A stretch of DNA of 42,669 bases from Acidobacteriota bacterium (GTDB lineage: Bacteria > Acidobacteriota > UBA6911 > JACOSC01), in the NCBI GenBank assembly GCA_016179055.1, contig JACOSC010000255.1:1-42669 (forward strand), in the 5' to 3' direction. The notes beneath the pieces were generated by a model. That model did not search any database. It was given only the letters and a program-made list of their open reading frames with translations, and was not told where the DNA came from. The translations under genes and the position numbers were made by a program. Within the stretch, counting starts at the first letter, position 1. Each line of letters begins with the position of its first letter. Shown one piece after another: positions 1 through 6,449 of this stretch.

Positions 1-106
1 AAATAAAGGATTAAATCAGGCCCTCACCAAAAAGCTGAAAAGAGGCTGGAAGGGTATTCGTTAAAGGGGGAAAGTAACATTAGCAGGTCTGTCGCTCTTC
101 ACGTAT

Positions 107-736
107 TTAATCCCTGTGGCACACGGCGAAAATCACTGAAGAACGAACATATTTAATAATCATTTTTCTTTCCTTAGAAATCCAGAATGTCTCTTCTTTA
201 GAAATATCTGAATTGCCACTAATTACATAGCAGTCTTCACCTTCAATATTTTCGATTTTTTTAATTTCAGGTTTTTTTAGTCTTGAAAATTGATTCGATT
301 GGTCAGGGAAAACAGACAAAAAAAGTGATGGAATTGTAAATGCGGCGCCGACTGATATTCCTGTAGCAGAACCAATCGCCGTTTTGTCATCATTCATTTT
401 ACAATAAGAATTTGCAGCTCCCATATAAAGATATGGCTGTGTACCTTCGTTCCACAAACTGCCTGACTGTGAAAAAAACGGTGTCATTTTTTGGGACCAA
501 GAAATTAAATATAAGCTCGGCTTTTTTAATTTTATAGAGAATGTCGTCTCTATGTTTGATTTTCTTCCTTCTGTATCCATTTCAGTTGTAATCTTTCCTT
601 CTGCTTCATAAGTTTTCATTGATTTATATTTCTCAATGACATCTGTGAATATTTTAGATGGGTCAGATTCTGCGGCCACCAAAATCGTGCTGTAAATAAA
701 AAATCCTAAAAGTATTAATGCTGTTTTGTATTTCAT
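107..736 (-). CDS. LolA/DUF2092-like secreted protein
   Basis: A 209-residue protein. Residues 1-22 form a signal peptide (KYK, then a long hydrophobic run ending near VAA). The rest resembles the beta-rich LolA/LolB-like fold of periplasmic lipoprotein carriers: an N-terminal helix (SKIFTDVIEKYKSMKTYEAEG), then strands with KKPSLYLISW and a closing FWISKERKMIIKYV. I infer a periplasmic lipid- or lipoprotein-binding role. The ATG at 736 is chosen over upstream in-frame codons because GGGAGA lies 8 bases before it and the signal peptide starts there. It is the last visible cassette of the first integron array: the R' end of the upstream attC lies 20 bases before the ATG. It is visibly AT-richer than its neighbours, which suits acquisition from elsewhere. 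I could not find a convincing attC between its stop and the window edge. Confidence 0.7.
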   Translation of the reverse strand: MKYKTALILLGFFIYSTILVAAESDPSKIFTDVIEKYKSMKTYEAEGKITTEMDTEGRKSNIETTFSIKLKKPSLYLISWSQKMTPFFSQSGSLWNEGTQPYLYMGAANSYCKMNDDKTAIGSATGISVGAAFTIPSLFLSVFPDQSNQFSRLKKPEIKKIENIEGEDCYVISGNSDISKEETFWISKERKMIIKYVRSSVIFAVCHRD

Positions 737-755
737 TTTAGTCTCCCTAATTTTA

Positions 756-843
756 ATATAACGATGGAGTTGTGCGGCGTGCAGGCAAGCTGAACCGCAG
801 CGAATCATGCTGATGGCGCGTCCGCTCGAACGACTGGTTAGGC
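756..843 (-). other. attC recombination site (cassette VapBC / LolA-like)
   Basis: Read on the minus strand it runs from R'' GCCTAAC (843-837) through CAGTCGTTCGAGCGGACGCG to a region ending CAACTCCATCGTTATAT, where GTTATAT (762-756) is the R' core. The outer arms can pair imperfectly, as integron attC sites do. The TAA stop of the preceding gene lies inside R''. Confidence 0.75.
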
Positions 844-1029
844 TCTTTCGACATGAGGAAGAGGATTGTCATCTTTCGGTATGCGCACCGGCGATGGAAC
901 TAGCTTTCCGCCATACCGTTGTTGCCTTGCCATCGCCAGTCTGAATATTTTCTCAAAATCGTTCTCACACTCGGCTTCGATCTCTTGGCGTATCTTCCGC
1001 ACTTCTTCAACTATCGGGTCTTTCCACAT
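838..1029 (-). CDS. VapB-like antitoxin partner of a PIN protein
   Basis: A 63-residue protein starting MWKDPIVEEVRKIRQEIEAE. It is mostly helical and acidic at the N-terminus with a basic Pro-rich tail (LVPSPVRIPKDD). Proteins of this type (WKDPIVEEVR start) are found next to PIN-domain toxins and are taken to be their antitoxins. The ATG is one base after the TAA of the PIN gene, so the two are almost certainly translated together. The toxin-first order is less usual for vapBC. The TAA stop (840-838) sits within the GTTAGGC core of the following attC. Confidence 0.6.
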   Translation of the reverse strand: MWKDPIVEEVRKIRQEIEAECENDFEKIFRLAMARQQRYGGKLVPSPVRIPKDDNPLPHVERA

Positions 1030-1030
1030 T

Positions 1031-1504
1031 TTACACTTCCATCAATTCTTCAGGCGTACATATCGTCGGTGTATGCACACCAAGGCCATCGTTAATATCA
1101 CGTACTATCCTGCGCACCCGCCCGCTGGCAATATGCGTACAGTTCCAACTGAGCAGATAATCCATCCTGTGCCAAGCGGCTACCGCTAGATGAAAGGCAT
1201 CGACCTTTGCTCTCTCTGGTATTAGGATCGCAGCAAAATATTTCTGTGCCAGGTCCTTGATTTCACCGCTCAACTCCAACACAGGGAAATCTTTGATTGC
1301 TTCCAGGCGCTTCTGTGCATAAGTTGCGTTCCCTCTTTCAGCCTCTTGAATGACGAAATCTGAGACGAAACACTTCAGGTTTGGACGGACTTGATCCCAC
1401 CAGTCAACAGTAATTTGCTGATGGCTTGCAACGATAAGGTCGCGGCTTGGTTTCGCAGGCAAGTAACTTATGACGCTTGTTTCTATGTATACCGAAGGCT
1501 CCAT
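1031..1504 (-). CDS. PIN-domain toxin, VapC-like
   Basis: A 157-residue PIN-domain protein, predicted Mg-dependent RNase of a type II toxin-antitoxin pair. The family start VYIETSVISYLPAKPSRD is present; many members of this branch have Glu rather than Asp at this first acidic position. Other acidic positions appear in AERGNATYAQKRL, KVDAFHLAVAAWHRMDYLL and the C-terminal SWNCTHIASG block. Length is normal. It is the first gene of a two-gene cassette, with its small partner following after one base. The start at 1504 lies 65 bases from the R' end of the upstream attC, a longer leader than in the other cassettes. As a cassette it would be an addiction module stabilising the array. Confidence 0.75.
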   Translation of the reverse strand: MEPSVYIETSVISYLPAKPSRDLIVASHQQITVDWWDQVRPNLKCFVSDFVIQEAERGNATYAQKRLEAIKDFPVLELSGEIKDLAQKYFAAILIPERAKVDAFHLAVAAWHRMDYLLSWNCTHIASGRVRRIVRDINDGLGVHTPTICTPEELMEV

Positions 1505-1569
1505 GTGGCGAGTATACCAAATATCGAAGCTTTTGGCCTACAATGAGTAAAGCCGAGCAAAAAGGTAGA

Positions 1570-1666
1570 GACTAACGCTGGGCTAACCAGCGGCCCGCGC
1601 AGATTCAGAACGCCACTTGACCGATAGCGTGCCGCGCGGGCCGACGGGTTCAGCCCGAAGTTATAC
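1570..1666 (-). other. attC recombination site (cassette pRiA4b-like / VapC)
   Basis: Minus strand: R'' GTATAAC (1666-1660), then GGGCTGAACCCGTCGGCCCG pairing with CGGGCCGCTGGTTAGCCC near the other end, then R' GTTAGTC (1576-1570). The two arms are complementary except for bulged bases, the typical attC signature. The TAA of the preceding gene is in R''. Confidence 0.8.
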
Positions 1667-2245
1667 GTCCGGCTCTCTGCGAACCCAACCGCCATGGATG
1701 GCGAGGTTCGCCTCGCCGACGCTGAATGACTCCGGGTCGAAGGAACCCCCAACCCACTCGAGCATGTCGCTATGCTCCGGATGCCCCGGGTCGCGGACAG
1801 CTTCGAGGAGGTCCTCGTAACCATGGACACCGCCGACATCTTCCGGTGGACACGCTCGCTTTCCGGCCTCGACGATCGGATAAAGTCCGTCGCGCTCCGG
1901 CGCAAGGACCGCCTCAAGGATCACGTCGTGCTCCCAGCCATCGCCAAAGTCGTACTCGTAGGTCAGGCGGTCCTTTGGGTGCCGGAGGAGTTGGGCCATA
2001 GTCGTCTTGTTTTCGCTGAGCCGTCGAATACCAGACTGGCGATCCGAAGTCCCGTAGAGGACTCCGCTGACCTCGAATTGGTGCAGATGGCTATCACTCC
2101 AGCCCATGACCGCCTGAAGGCAATCGTGCAGCCGCTTCAAGGGGATGTCTGCGGGCACCAGAAAGCGCCGCCAGATGGGCGGTTTCGACCCACGCAACGT
2201 CACCTTCAACCTGTAAACCGGTCCACCCTTCCATCGAATCCTCAT
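1661..2245 (-). CDS. Plasmid pRiA4b ORF-3-like protein
   Basis: A 194-residue protein with the family hallmarks YRLKVTLRGSKPPIWRRF, LHDCLQAVMGWSDSHLHQF and YEYDFGDGWEHDV. The family (named after an ORF of plasmid pRiA4b) is common on plasmids and in integron cassettes. Its molecular function is not established. The domain covers roughly residues 8-170. The TAA stop lies in the R'' core (GTATAAC) of the downstream attC. Upstream, GTTATGC (2268-2262) is the R' end of the preceding attC, 16 bases from the start, so the gene exactly fills one cassette. A second ATG at 2229 lies in a different frame, so the start at 2245 is preferred. Confidence 0.8.
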   Translation of the reverse strand: MRIRWKGGPVYRLKVTLRGSKPPIWRRFLVPADIPLKRLHDCLQAVMGWSDSHLHQFEVSGVLYGTSDRQSGIRRLSENKTTMAQLLRHPKDRLTYEYDFGDGWEHDVILEAVLAPERDGLYPIVEAGKRACPPEDVGGVHGYEDLLEAVRDPGHPEHSDMLEWVGGSFDPESFSVGEANLAIHGGWVRREPDV

Positions 2246-2261
2246 CGCATCCCTCGAATAC

Positions 2262-2442
2262 GCATAACGCTAGGAGTCTGTCGGAGATAAGCTATTTGAG
2301 CGTTCGGCGACCCCCTGTTTCTACAAAATAGACAGGGTAAAAATGGCAAACACAGCCTTAGCAAAGACCGATTCTTGAATTCTCCGACAGACTCCTAGCC
2401 TTCAGCCGCGCCGTCCTCGGCGTCGGCGGCAAGGCGTTGTTC
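2262..2442 (-). other. attC site interrupted by a MITE
   Basis: Minus strand: R'' GAACAAC (2442-2436), GCCTTGCCGCCGACGCC, spacer, GGCGCGGCTGAAGGC, then, after removing the insert at 2274-2394 and one CTAG copy, TAGCGTTATGC, where GTTATGC (2268-2262) is R'. The arms GCCTTGCCGCCGACGCC and GGCGCGGCTGAAGGC are complementary with one bulge. The site is a normal attC split near its R' side. Confidence 0.75.
2274..2394. mobile_element. 121-bp MITE with 14-bp terminal inverted repeats
   Basis: Perfect terminal inverted repeats GAGTCTGTCGGAGA / TCTCCGACAGACTC bound a 121-bp non-coding element. It is flanked on both sides by CTAG (2270-2273, 2395-2398), which looks like a 4-bp target duplication. No ORF is inside. 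A YTAR-type target is known for the IS5 group, so mobilisation by such a transposase is possible but not shown. Confidence 0.8.
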
Positions 2443-2452
2443 GACGATTCAC

Positions 2453-2710
2453 TCATGTGGTCGTTTCAGCGGCAGGCGATGAGTGCTTCACCCCAATCAG
2501 GTCGTCGATGGACAAATCCTCATCGACATCAGGCCAGTGAAGCCCATACCCGGCGGGAGACAGCTCGAATCGCTCCCTCTGGTCCTGGGTGGCCATTGCG
2601 AGTCGTCCCGACCATTTTGCAATGTCGATTTCGTATTTTTTGCCGTCGACGTGGAGGAGCATGGTCGTACCAACGAACTCAACCTTCTGAATGTCGTGTG
2701 CCTTATCCAT
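2453..2710 (-). CDS. DUF2442 family protein
   Basis: An 85-residue protein from MDKAHDIQKVEFVG to IGVKHSSPAAETTT. It has the DUF2442 layout: a short strand-rich N-terminus (MLLHVDGKKYEIDIAKWS), a helix, then the signature GLHWPDVDEDLSIDDLIG. DUF2442 genes regularly follow DUF4160 genes, and the pair has been regarded as toxin-antitoxin-like; the function is not proven. The ATG at 2710 has GGAGA 6 bases upstream. The longer in-frame version adds residues that belong to the overlapping end of the upstream gene. The stop is 10 bases before the attC R'' core. Confidence 0.75.
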   Translation of the reverse strand: MDKAHDIQKVEFVGTTMLLHVDGKKYEIDIAKWSGRLAMATQDQRERFELSPAGYGLHWPDVDEDLSIDDLIGVKHSSPAAETTT

Positions 2711-2981
2711 TTTTCGTCTCCTCGAACTGGCTCCACTCCGATACGATGTAGTCGAAAGGCTCAAAGATGATCCTGCGCATGATTCGCTTATCGACCGGAC
2801 TCATGTTGTAGGCGTGGGCTTACATGGCCTCGAAACCCTCGACTTCGAGCCAGTACTTGGCTTCGGCGTCTCCCTTTCGGCAATGAATGTGGATCGGTTC
2901 GTTCCATTCATTGACGTAGAAGAAGAAACGCCAGCCGAGAATCATTAGGATCGTTGTTATTTGTTCGTATCCGTTTTCCAT
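2703..2981 (-). pseudogene. DUF4160 gene with in-frame TAA
   Basis: From ATG at 2981 the translation gives a DUF4160 protein: MENGYEQITTILMILGWRFF, FYVNEWNEPIHIHCRKGD, AEAKYWLEVEGFEAM. It then meets TAA at 2822-2820. The same frame resumes with AHAYNMSPVDKRIMRRIIFE and ends at 2703, overlapping the start of the DUF2442 gene, as intact pairs do. Total 93 codons, a normal family length, so only one nonsense codon (for example CAA or GAA to TAA) breaks it. A 53-residue product could still be made. It is the first gene of its cassette, so loss here would leave the DUF2442 partner alone. Confidence 0.7.
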
Positions 2982-3065
2982 GGTTTATTGTGCCGCCGGC
3001 CGGAAACCATGTCACCCTCCATGTTGCGAAGCAGATTGACCAGGTTCTCTATTCGTCGAACGTAA

Positions 3066-3132
3066 AGCTAACCTGCGAGCCATGAGGCGCGAAGCGCCGA
3101 CGTGGCGAGTCAGGTTGAGCGCCATGTTATGC
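3066..3132 (-). other. attC recombination site (cassette HicAB / DUF4160)
   Basis: Minus strand: R'' GCATAAC (3132-3126), GCTCAACCTGACTCGCCACG, a GGCGC/GCGCC tip, CATGGCTCGCAGG, R' GTTAGCT (3072-3066). The arms pair with bulges. The hicB TAA stop is within R''. Confidence 0.8.
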
Positions 3133-3366
3133 GACGTTCTGCATGCGATTAGCGAAATCACGGCCAGAGGTCGCGGGTGGCAAGGGCTTTCCGTCCTTCT
3201 GATAGAGATCGATGGTTTCTTCGACAATCAGACAAAGCTCCTCGAAGACTTGCTTCTCGTCATTGCCATGGCAACCGCCGAGAATTAGCCCAGGCGCGCT
3301 TCCGACATAGCACTGATCTTCTTCAGACCATTCAACGATTTTTGCGTATTTAGCGCTGTCTTTCAT
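3127..3366 (-). CDS. hicB: HicB-type antitoxin
   Basis: A 79-residue protein with the HicB partial RNase-H-like fold: YAKIVEWSEEDQCYVGSAPG, LILGGCHGNDEKQVFEELCL, IVEETIDLYQKDGKPLPPAT. HicB antitoxins neutralise the HicA RNase and often repress the operon; no separate C-terminal HTH is visible in this short version. The start codon overlaps the hicA TGA in an ATGA, so translation is coupled, and the order hicA-hicB is the classical one. The TAA stop is inside the downstream attC core GCATAAC. Together with hicA it fills one integron cassette. Confidence 0.85.
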   Translation of the reverse strand: MKDSAKYAKIVEWSEEDQCYVGSAPGLILGGCHGNDEKQVFEELCLIVEETIDLYQKDGKPLPPATSGRDFANRMQNVA

Positions 3367-3560
3367 TTCTTTGATTCCTCCAGAGCCAAGCGTACTGCCC
3401 GGACCTGATAAAGTTTCGCGTCATCCCCTAGTTTACCAGAAATCGTCACCGGTTTCTTGGCATTCGAATGGACAAAGTTTCGGTGGCTTCCCTTACCGCC
3501 GCGATTCACAAACCCAGCCCCCTCCAATTCAGCTATCAAGTCCTTTATTTTTGGCGGCAT
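3363..3560 (-). CDS. hicA: HicA-type toxin (YcfA family)
   Basis: A 65-residue dsRBD-like HicA protein: MPPKIKDLIAELEGAGFVNR, GGKGSHRNFVHSNAKKPVTI, SGKLGDDAKLYQVRAVRLAL. The GSHRNF motif carries the catalytic His typical of HicA mRNA interferases. The ATG at 3560 is preferred to the TTG one codon earlier. An AGGAA stretch lies 7 bases upstream. It is the first gene of its cassette: the R' core of the upstream attC (3591-3585) is 24 bases before the ATG. Confidence 0.85.
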   Translation of the reverse strand: MPPKIKDLIAELEGAGFVNRGGKGSHRNFVHSNAKKPVTISGKLGDDAKLYQVRAVRLALEESKK

Positions 3561-3584
3561 CAACTTATTCCTGTTTTTGAGGTT

Positions 3585-3689
3585 GCATAACGAGTCGCGC
3601 TTAAGCTGCGGGCCGCGCGCGCCGCACCCCGCAGCGGACGAGAGACAATGTAGTGCGCGCGGACCGACAGCTTCAAGCGCATGTTAGGC
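3585..3689 (-). other. attC recombination site (first cassette / HicAB)
   Basis: Minus strand: R'' GCCTAAC (3689-3683), GCGCTTGAAGCTGTCGGTCC, variable tip, CGGCCCGCAGCTTAAGCGC, ACTC, R' GTTATGC (3591-3585). The L'' arm TTGAAGCTG and L' arm CAGCTTAA pair with an extra base on one side, the standard extrahelical base pattern of attC. The TAA of the membrane-protein gene is in R''. Confidence 0.85.
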
Positions 3690-4136
3690 CGCCGGCAAGC
3701 AAAACAAGGAGAGAGACAAGCCGATCAACCATGCGAGACCGACGATGATGATGCAGACTGGCACCACCCGTCTTGCAGTTAGCCGGGGACGGTCTTGCGC
3801 ACGATCCTCGGTGTTGACCTCCGGGCTCAACCCGTACTTGGCGGCGTCAGATTGAAGCACTTGGCGCTCCAGCTTCGCAGCAGTCTTCTCCAAGCGCTCG
3901 ATGTTCACGATCGCACGCCACTGGATCAGGAACCAAACGGCTGCAATGAAGACGCCCGCCCCGCAAGTAACGACAGCGAGCTTCCATGGCACAACTGCGC
4001 CTCCTGTGCGAAAGAGTGCCGCGAGAAGGATGGCATTTGTTGGCCAGAAGGCACCGAAGATGCGCCAAAGAACTTGGTCTTGGTTCCATCGGGCGTTCCA
4101 CGCTCGTGTCAGATGGCTGTCGAGATTGTCTGTCAT
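3684..4136 (-). CDS. Small membrane protein, first cassette gene
   Basis: A 150-residue protein of unknown function. Hydrophobic segments lie near residues 25-42 (WPTNAILLAALFRTGG), 48-67 (AVVTCGAGVFIAAVWFLIQW) and 127-148 (VVPVCIIIVGLAWLIGLSLS). Between the second and third is a charged helical stretch (IERLEKTAAKLERQVLQSD), which would put a coiled-coil-like domain on one side of the membrane. Similar small membrane proteins with this 2+1 layout are common integron cassette cargo. The ATG at 4136 has GAGGTGAC directly upstream, better than the longer in-frame start. It lies 24 bases from the attI-like core, i.e. the first position of the array. The TAA stop is provided by the attC core GCCTAAC. 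Confidence 0.65.
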   Translation of the reverse strand: MTDNLDSHLTRAWNARWNQDQVLWRIFGAFWPTNAILLAALFRTGGAVVPWKLAVVTCGAGVFIAAVWFLIQWRAIVNIERLEKTAAKLERQVLQSDAAKYGLSPEVNTEDRAQDRPRLTARRVVPVCIIIVGLAWLIGLSLSLFCLPAA

Positions 4137-4160
4137 TGTCACCTCGGTTGGGCGCCGGCG

Positions 4161-4178
4161 GCCTAACATTGTTTAGGC
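4161..4178 (-). other. attI-like recombination site of array 1
   Basis: Minus strand GCCTAAACAATGTTAGGC, a perfect 6-bp inverted pair (GCCTAA/TTAGGC). It closely follows the core of class 1 attI1, GCCCTAAAACAAAGTTAGGC. The GTTAGGC half is a perfect R' core facing the first cassette gene. Upstream on this strand there is no attC partner arm, so it behaves like an attI or a half site and not like another attC. Confidence 0.6.
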
Positions 4179-4205
4179 TGATCCGCCTAATACCGCAAAC
4201 ACGGT

Positions 4206-4322
4206 TTAGAGTGCCGTATAAGACGCCTGCGAATGCAGGAGCGATTCCAGCCTAACTCCAGCCAGGTAAATCAGCAGCAGGAGGCGCGCTCCTTTAGCAT
4301 GGCATCTTATACGGATCGGCAT
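4206..4322 (-). CDS. 38-codon ORF ahead of the attI-like site
   Basis: ATG at 4322 is preceded by AAGGAGG (4334-4328) with 5-base spacing. It encodes 38 residues with a hydrophobic core (ARLLLLIYLAGVRLESLL). It lies between the candidate array promoter (4386-4414) and the attI-like site and ends 28 bases before the latter. It also covers most of the inverted repeat 4214-4314, so the reading frame may be accidental. A short translated ORF before attI is known in class 1 integrons (ORF-11), where it helps translation of cassettes; whether this one does is unknown. Confidence 0.35.
   Translation of the reverse strand: MPIRIRCHAKGARLLLLIYLAGVRLESLLHSQASYTAL
4214..4314. repeat. 101-bp inverted-repeat element
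   Basis: Left arm 4214-4243 starts CCGTATAAGACGCC and ends GCAGGAGCG. Right arm 4287-4314 is its imperfect reverse complement (ends GGCATCTTATACGG). The 43-bp centre includes GCCTAAC (4250-4256). It could be a small MITE, a REP-type element or a strong hairpin limiting readthrough from fabF into the array. No target duplication is obvious. Confidence 0.6.
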
Positions 4323-4385
4323 AAGACCCTCCTTGAAGAAGCACTCCGCGATGCGACTGATCTTTGATTGTCGCCGCGCGACCTT

Positions 4386-4414
4386 ACGCTATCAAAAGGC
4401 GCCAGGGAAGTCAA
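4386..4414 (-). promoter_or_regulatory. Candidate cassette-array promoter
   Basis: Minus strand: -35 TTGACT (4414-4409), 17-bp spacer, -10 TAGCGT (4391-4386). It lies between the fabF stop and the attI-like site and reads into the cassette array, the position expected for a Pc promoter. The -35 is strong; the -10 keeps only the TA...T positions. Confidence 0.45.
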
Positions 4415-4472
4415 TGATATGTTATTAGACCAAGCGGAGGGATGAATAGGACGATGTCTGGAGAGCGGACGG

Positions 4473-5714
4473 CTACGGTTCGTACCGCTTGAATAAGAGG
4501 CAGGCGTTGGTGCCGCCGAAGCCGAATGAGTTGGACAGCGCATAACAAATTTCGGCCGGGCGCGCCACGTTAGGGACATAATCGAGATCGCAATCGGGAT
4601 CCCGCACCTCCTGGTTGATGGTTGGCAGCAGCATCTGATGGTGAATCGACAGCGCTGTGATGGCGCCCTCAACGCCGCCGGCCGCCCCCAGAAGATGGCC
4701 GGTCATGGACTTCGTAGAGCTGACCGGTAGCTTATAGGCGTGTTCGCCAAATACTCGCTTCACGGCTAAAGTCTCCAAGGCATCTCCGATGGGCGTCGAG
4801 GTGCCATGCGCGTTGATATAATCAACGTCTTCGGGTCGGGCGTCGCCGTCCTTGAGCGTAATGCGCATCACACGCACGGCGCCGTCGCCATTCTCCGAAG
4901 GCTCTGTAATATGATAAGCATCGGCGGAGGTTCCATAGCCGACCAACTCGGCATAAACCTTGGCATCGCGGTGGACGGCGGATTCCAAAGACTCCAAAAT
5001 CATCATCCCCGAGCCTTCGCCTACCACGAAACCATCGCGCTCGCGGTCAAATGGGCGGCTGGATTTCTCAGGCGCGTCATTGCGTGTGGAGAGGGCGCGC
5101 ATGGCGGCAAAGCCGCCGATTCCCATGGGCGTGATCGCCGCTTCGGAGCCGCCGGCTATCATGACATCGGCATCCCCACGCTGTATAATCTTGAAAGCTT
5201 CACCCAAGGCATGCGTGCCCGCCGAGCACGCCGTGCAGGTAGCCAAGTTTGGACCCTTGGCCCCATACCGAATGGACACTTGCCCAGCCGCTAAGTTAAT
5301 AATGGATGCCGGAATGAAAAATGGAGATATCCGCCGCGGCCCGTTTTTCAGAAGTTCAATGTGCTCATGTTCGATGGTCCGAAAACCCCCGATCCCCGAA
5401 GCAATATAGACGCCCACACGCTCGTCGTTTTCGCTGGTGATCTTTAAGCCGGAATCTTGCAAGGCGAGTGATGTCGCGGCCATAGCAAAGTGGATAAAAG
5501 TGTCCATCTTGCGGGCATTCTTGCGGTCAATAAATTGCAAAGGATCAAACCCGCGTACTTCCGCGGCGATCTTGACTGGGAAGTCGGTCATGTCGTACTT
5601 GGTGATCAAACCGACCCCTGACTTTCCCGCCATGAGCGCTTCCCAGGTGGCCTCGGTCCCTACGCCGACCGGAGTGATTAAACCAATACCGGTTACCACA
5701 ACACGTTTTTTCAC
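4473..5714 (-). CDS. fabF: 3-oxoacyl-[ACP] synthase II (FabF)
   Basis: A 413-residue condensing enzyme that extends acyl-ACP with malonyl-ACP in the cytoplasmic type II fatty acid synthase. It has the N-terminal VVVTGIGLITPVG, the active-site Cys in TACSAGTHALGEAF, the two His in NAHGTSTPIGD and STKSMTGHLLGAAGGVE, and the C-terminal NSFGFGGTNACLLFKRYEP. All catalytic positions are intact and length is normal. The start is GTG at 5714 with AAGGAGC upstream. It is the last gene of the fab operon, 373 bases after acpP; acpP-fabF adjacency is the usual order. Directly downstream lies the integron array promoter. Confidence 0.97.
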   Translation of the reverse strand: MKKRVVVTGIGLITPVGVGTEATWEALMAGKSGVGLITKYDMTDFPVKIAAEVRGFDPLQFIDRKNARKMDTFIHFAMAATSLALQDSGLKITSENDERVGVYIASGIGGFRTIEHEHIELLKNGPRRISPFFIPASIINLAAGQVSIRYGAKGPNLATCTACSAGTHALGEAFKIIQRGDADVMIAGGSEAAITPMGIGGFAAMRALSTRNDAPEKSSRPFDRERDGFVVGEGSGMMILESLESAVHRDAKVYAELVGYGTSADAYHITEPSENGDGAVRVMRITLKDGDARPEDVDYINAHGTSTPIGDALETLAVKRVFGEHAYKLPVSSTKSMTGHLLGAAGGVEGAITALSIHHQMLLPTINQEVRDPDCDLDYVPNVARPAEICYALSNSFGFGGTNACLLFKRYEP

Positions 5715-6087
5715 AACCGTCGCTCCTTACCCAGGAAGGTGACTCGTCTACCATCCTCACCCGGACAAGCCGGAACCAACCGGTTTTGCAACCACACTTC
5801 CATAAGAGGATACTCTTGTAGTCATGTTGGTTACCCGATAAGACCTAGTCGCTTTGACTGTTCCGATGACCAACAAACCGTGCCAACCGCCGCCTAAAAG
5901 CTTTGCGCCGGCGCCGCCCGGCACAAAACAAAGCCCAGAATGAATCATCGGTCCGTCGCACTCCACTTACCTGTCAGAGGATCGTCTGCCAATATTCCAA
6001 GCGTTTCCTGCTATACAGCCTACCGGTTGACTCCGGCTTGGCGCTCAGTAGCATCCCTGGTTAAGCGGCCTGATCCTGCCGCCGGAT
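5715..6087. other. Intergenic region acpP-fabF
   Basis: The 373 bases between acpP and fabF hold no convincing gene. A 69-codon open frame on the minus strand (5757-5966) has no family resemblance and no Shine-Dalgarno sequence. No promoter, terminator or repeat was recognised. Confidence 0.5.
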
Positions 6088-6333
6088 TTAGCTGACTCGT
6101 GATTTTACGTAATCCACGGCGTCCTTGACGGTCTTGATTTTTTCCGCATCTTCGTCTGGGATCTCAATCCCGAAAGTCTCTTCGAAATTCATCACCAGCT
6201 CGACCGTATCTAAGGAATCGGCTTGAAGGTCATCTACAAACGACGCAGTGAGTGTGACCTCAGCCTCATCGACACCGAGTTGCTCGACGATAATCTCCTT
6301 TACCTTCTTTTCGACATCAACCGGGGTAGCCAT
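6088..6333 (-). CDS. acpP: Acyl carrier protein
   Basis: An 81-residue acidic four-helix carrier of fatty acyl chains. The phosphopantetheine attachment Ser is Ser40 in the motif [15 protein letters not shown], with following helix [20 protein letters not shown], all canonical. The start at 6333 ([10 protein letters not shown]) is chosen because GGAGGAG lies 6 bases upstream; the alternative ATG two codons earlier would abut the ribosome binding site. It lies 116 bases after fabG and before fabF in the operon. Confidence 0.97.
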   Translation of the reverse strand: MATPVDVEKKVKEIIVEQLGVDEAEVTLTASFVDDLQADSLDTVELVMNFEETFGIEIPDEDAEKIKTVKDAVDYVKSRVS

Positions 6334-6449
6334 GTTCATCTCCTCCAACGAATTAATTTATCCTTGCATTGCGAATATGGTGTGAAGTATTAATAGTAAA
6401 TCCCGAGTCTAAGTTACCGTCTCGTTTTCGGCTGTCCAGATCCGCAATA

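Noticed and set aside
1772-2290. 172-codon plus-strand frame over the pRiA4b-like gene
   Set aside because: Shadow of a recognised family gene on the other strand.
2703-2981. TAA in DUF4160 as recoding
   Set aside because: TAA is not a known selenocysteine or pyrrolysine codon; a nonsense mutation is simpler.
5757-5966. 69-codon frame between acpP and fabF
   Set aside because: No family, no ribosome binding site, odd composition.
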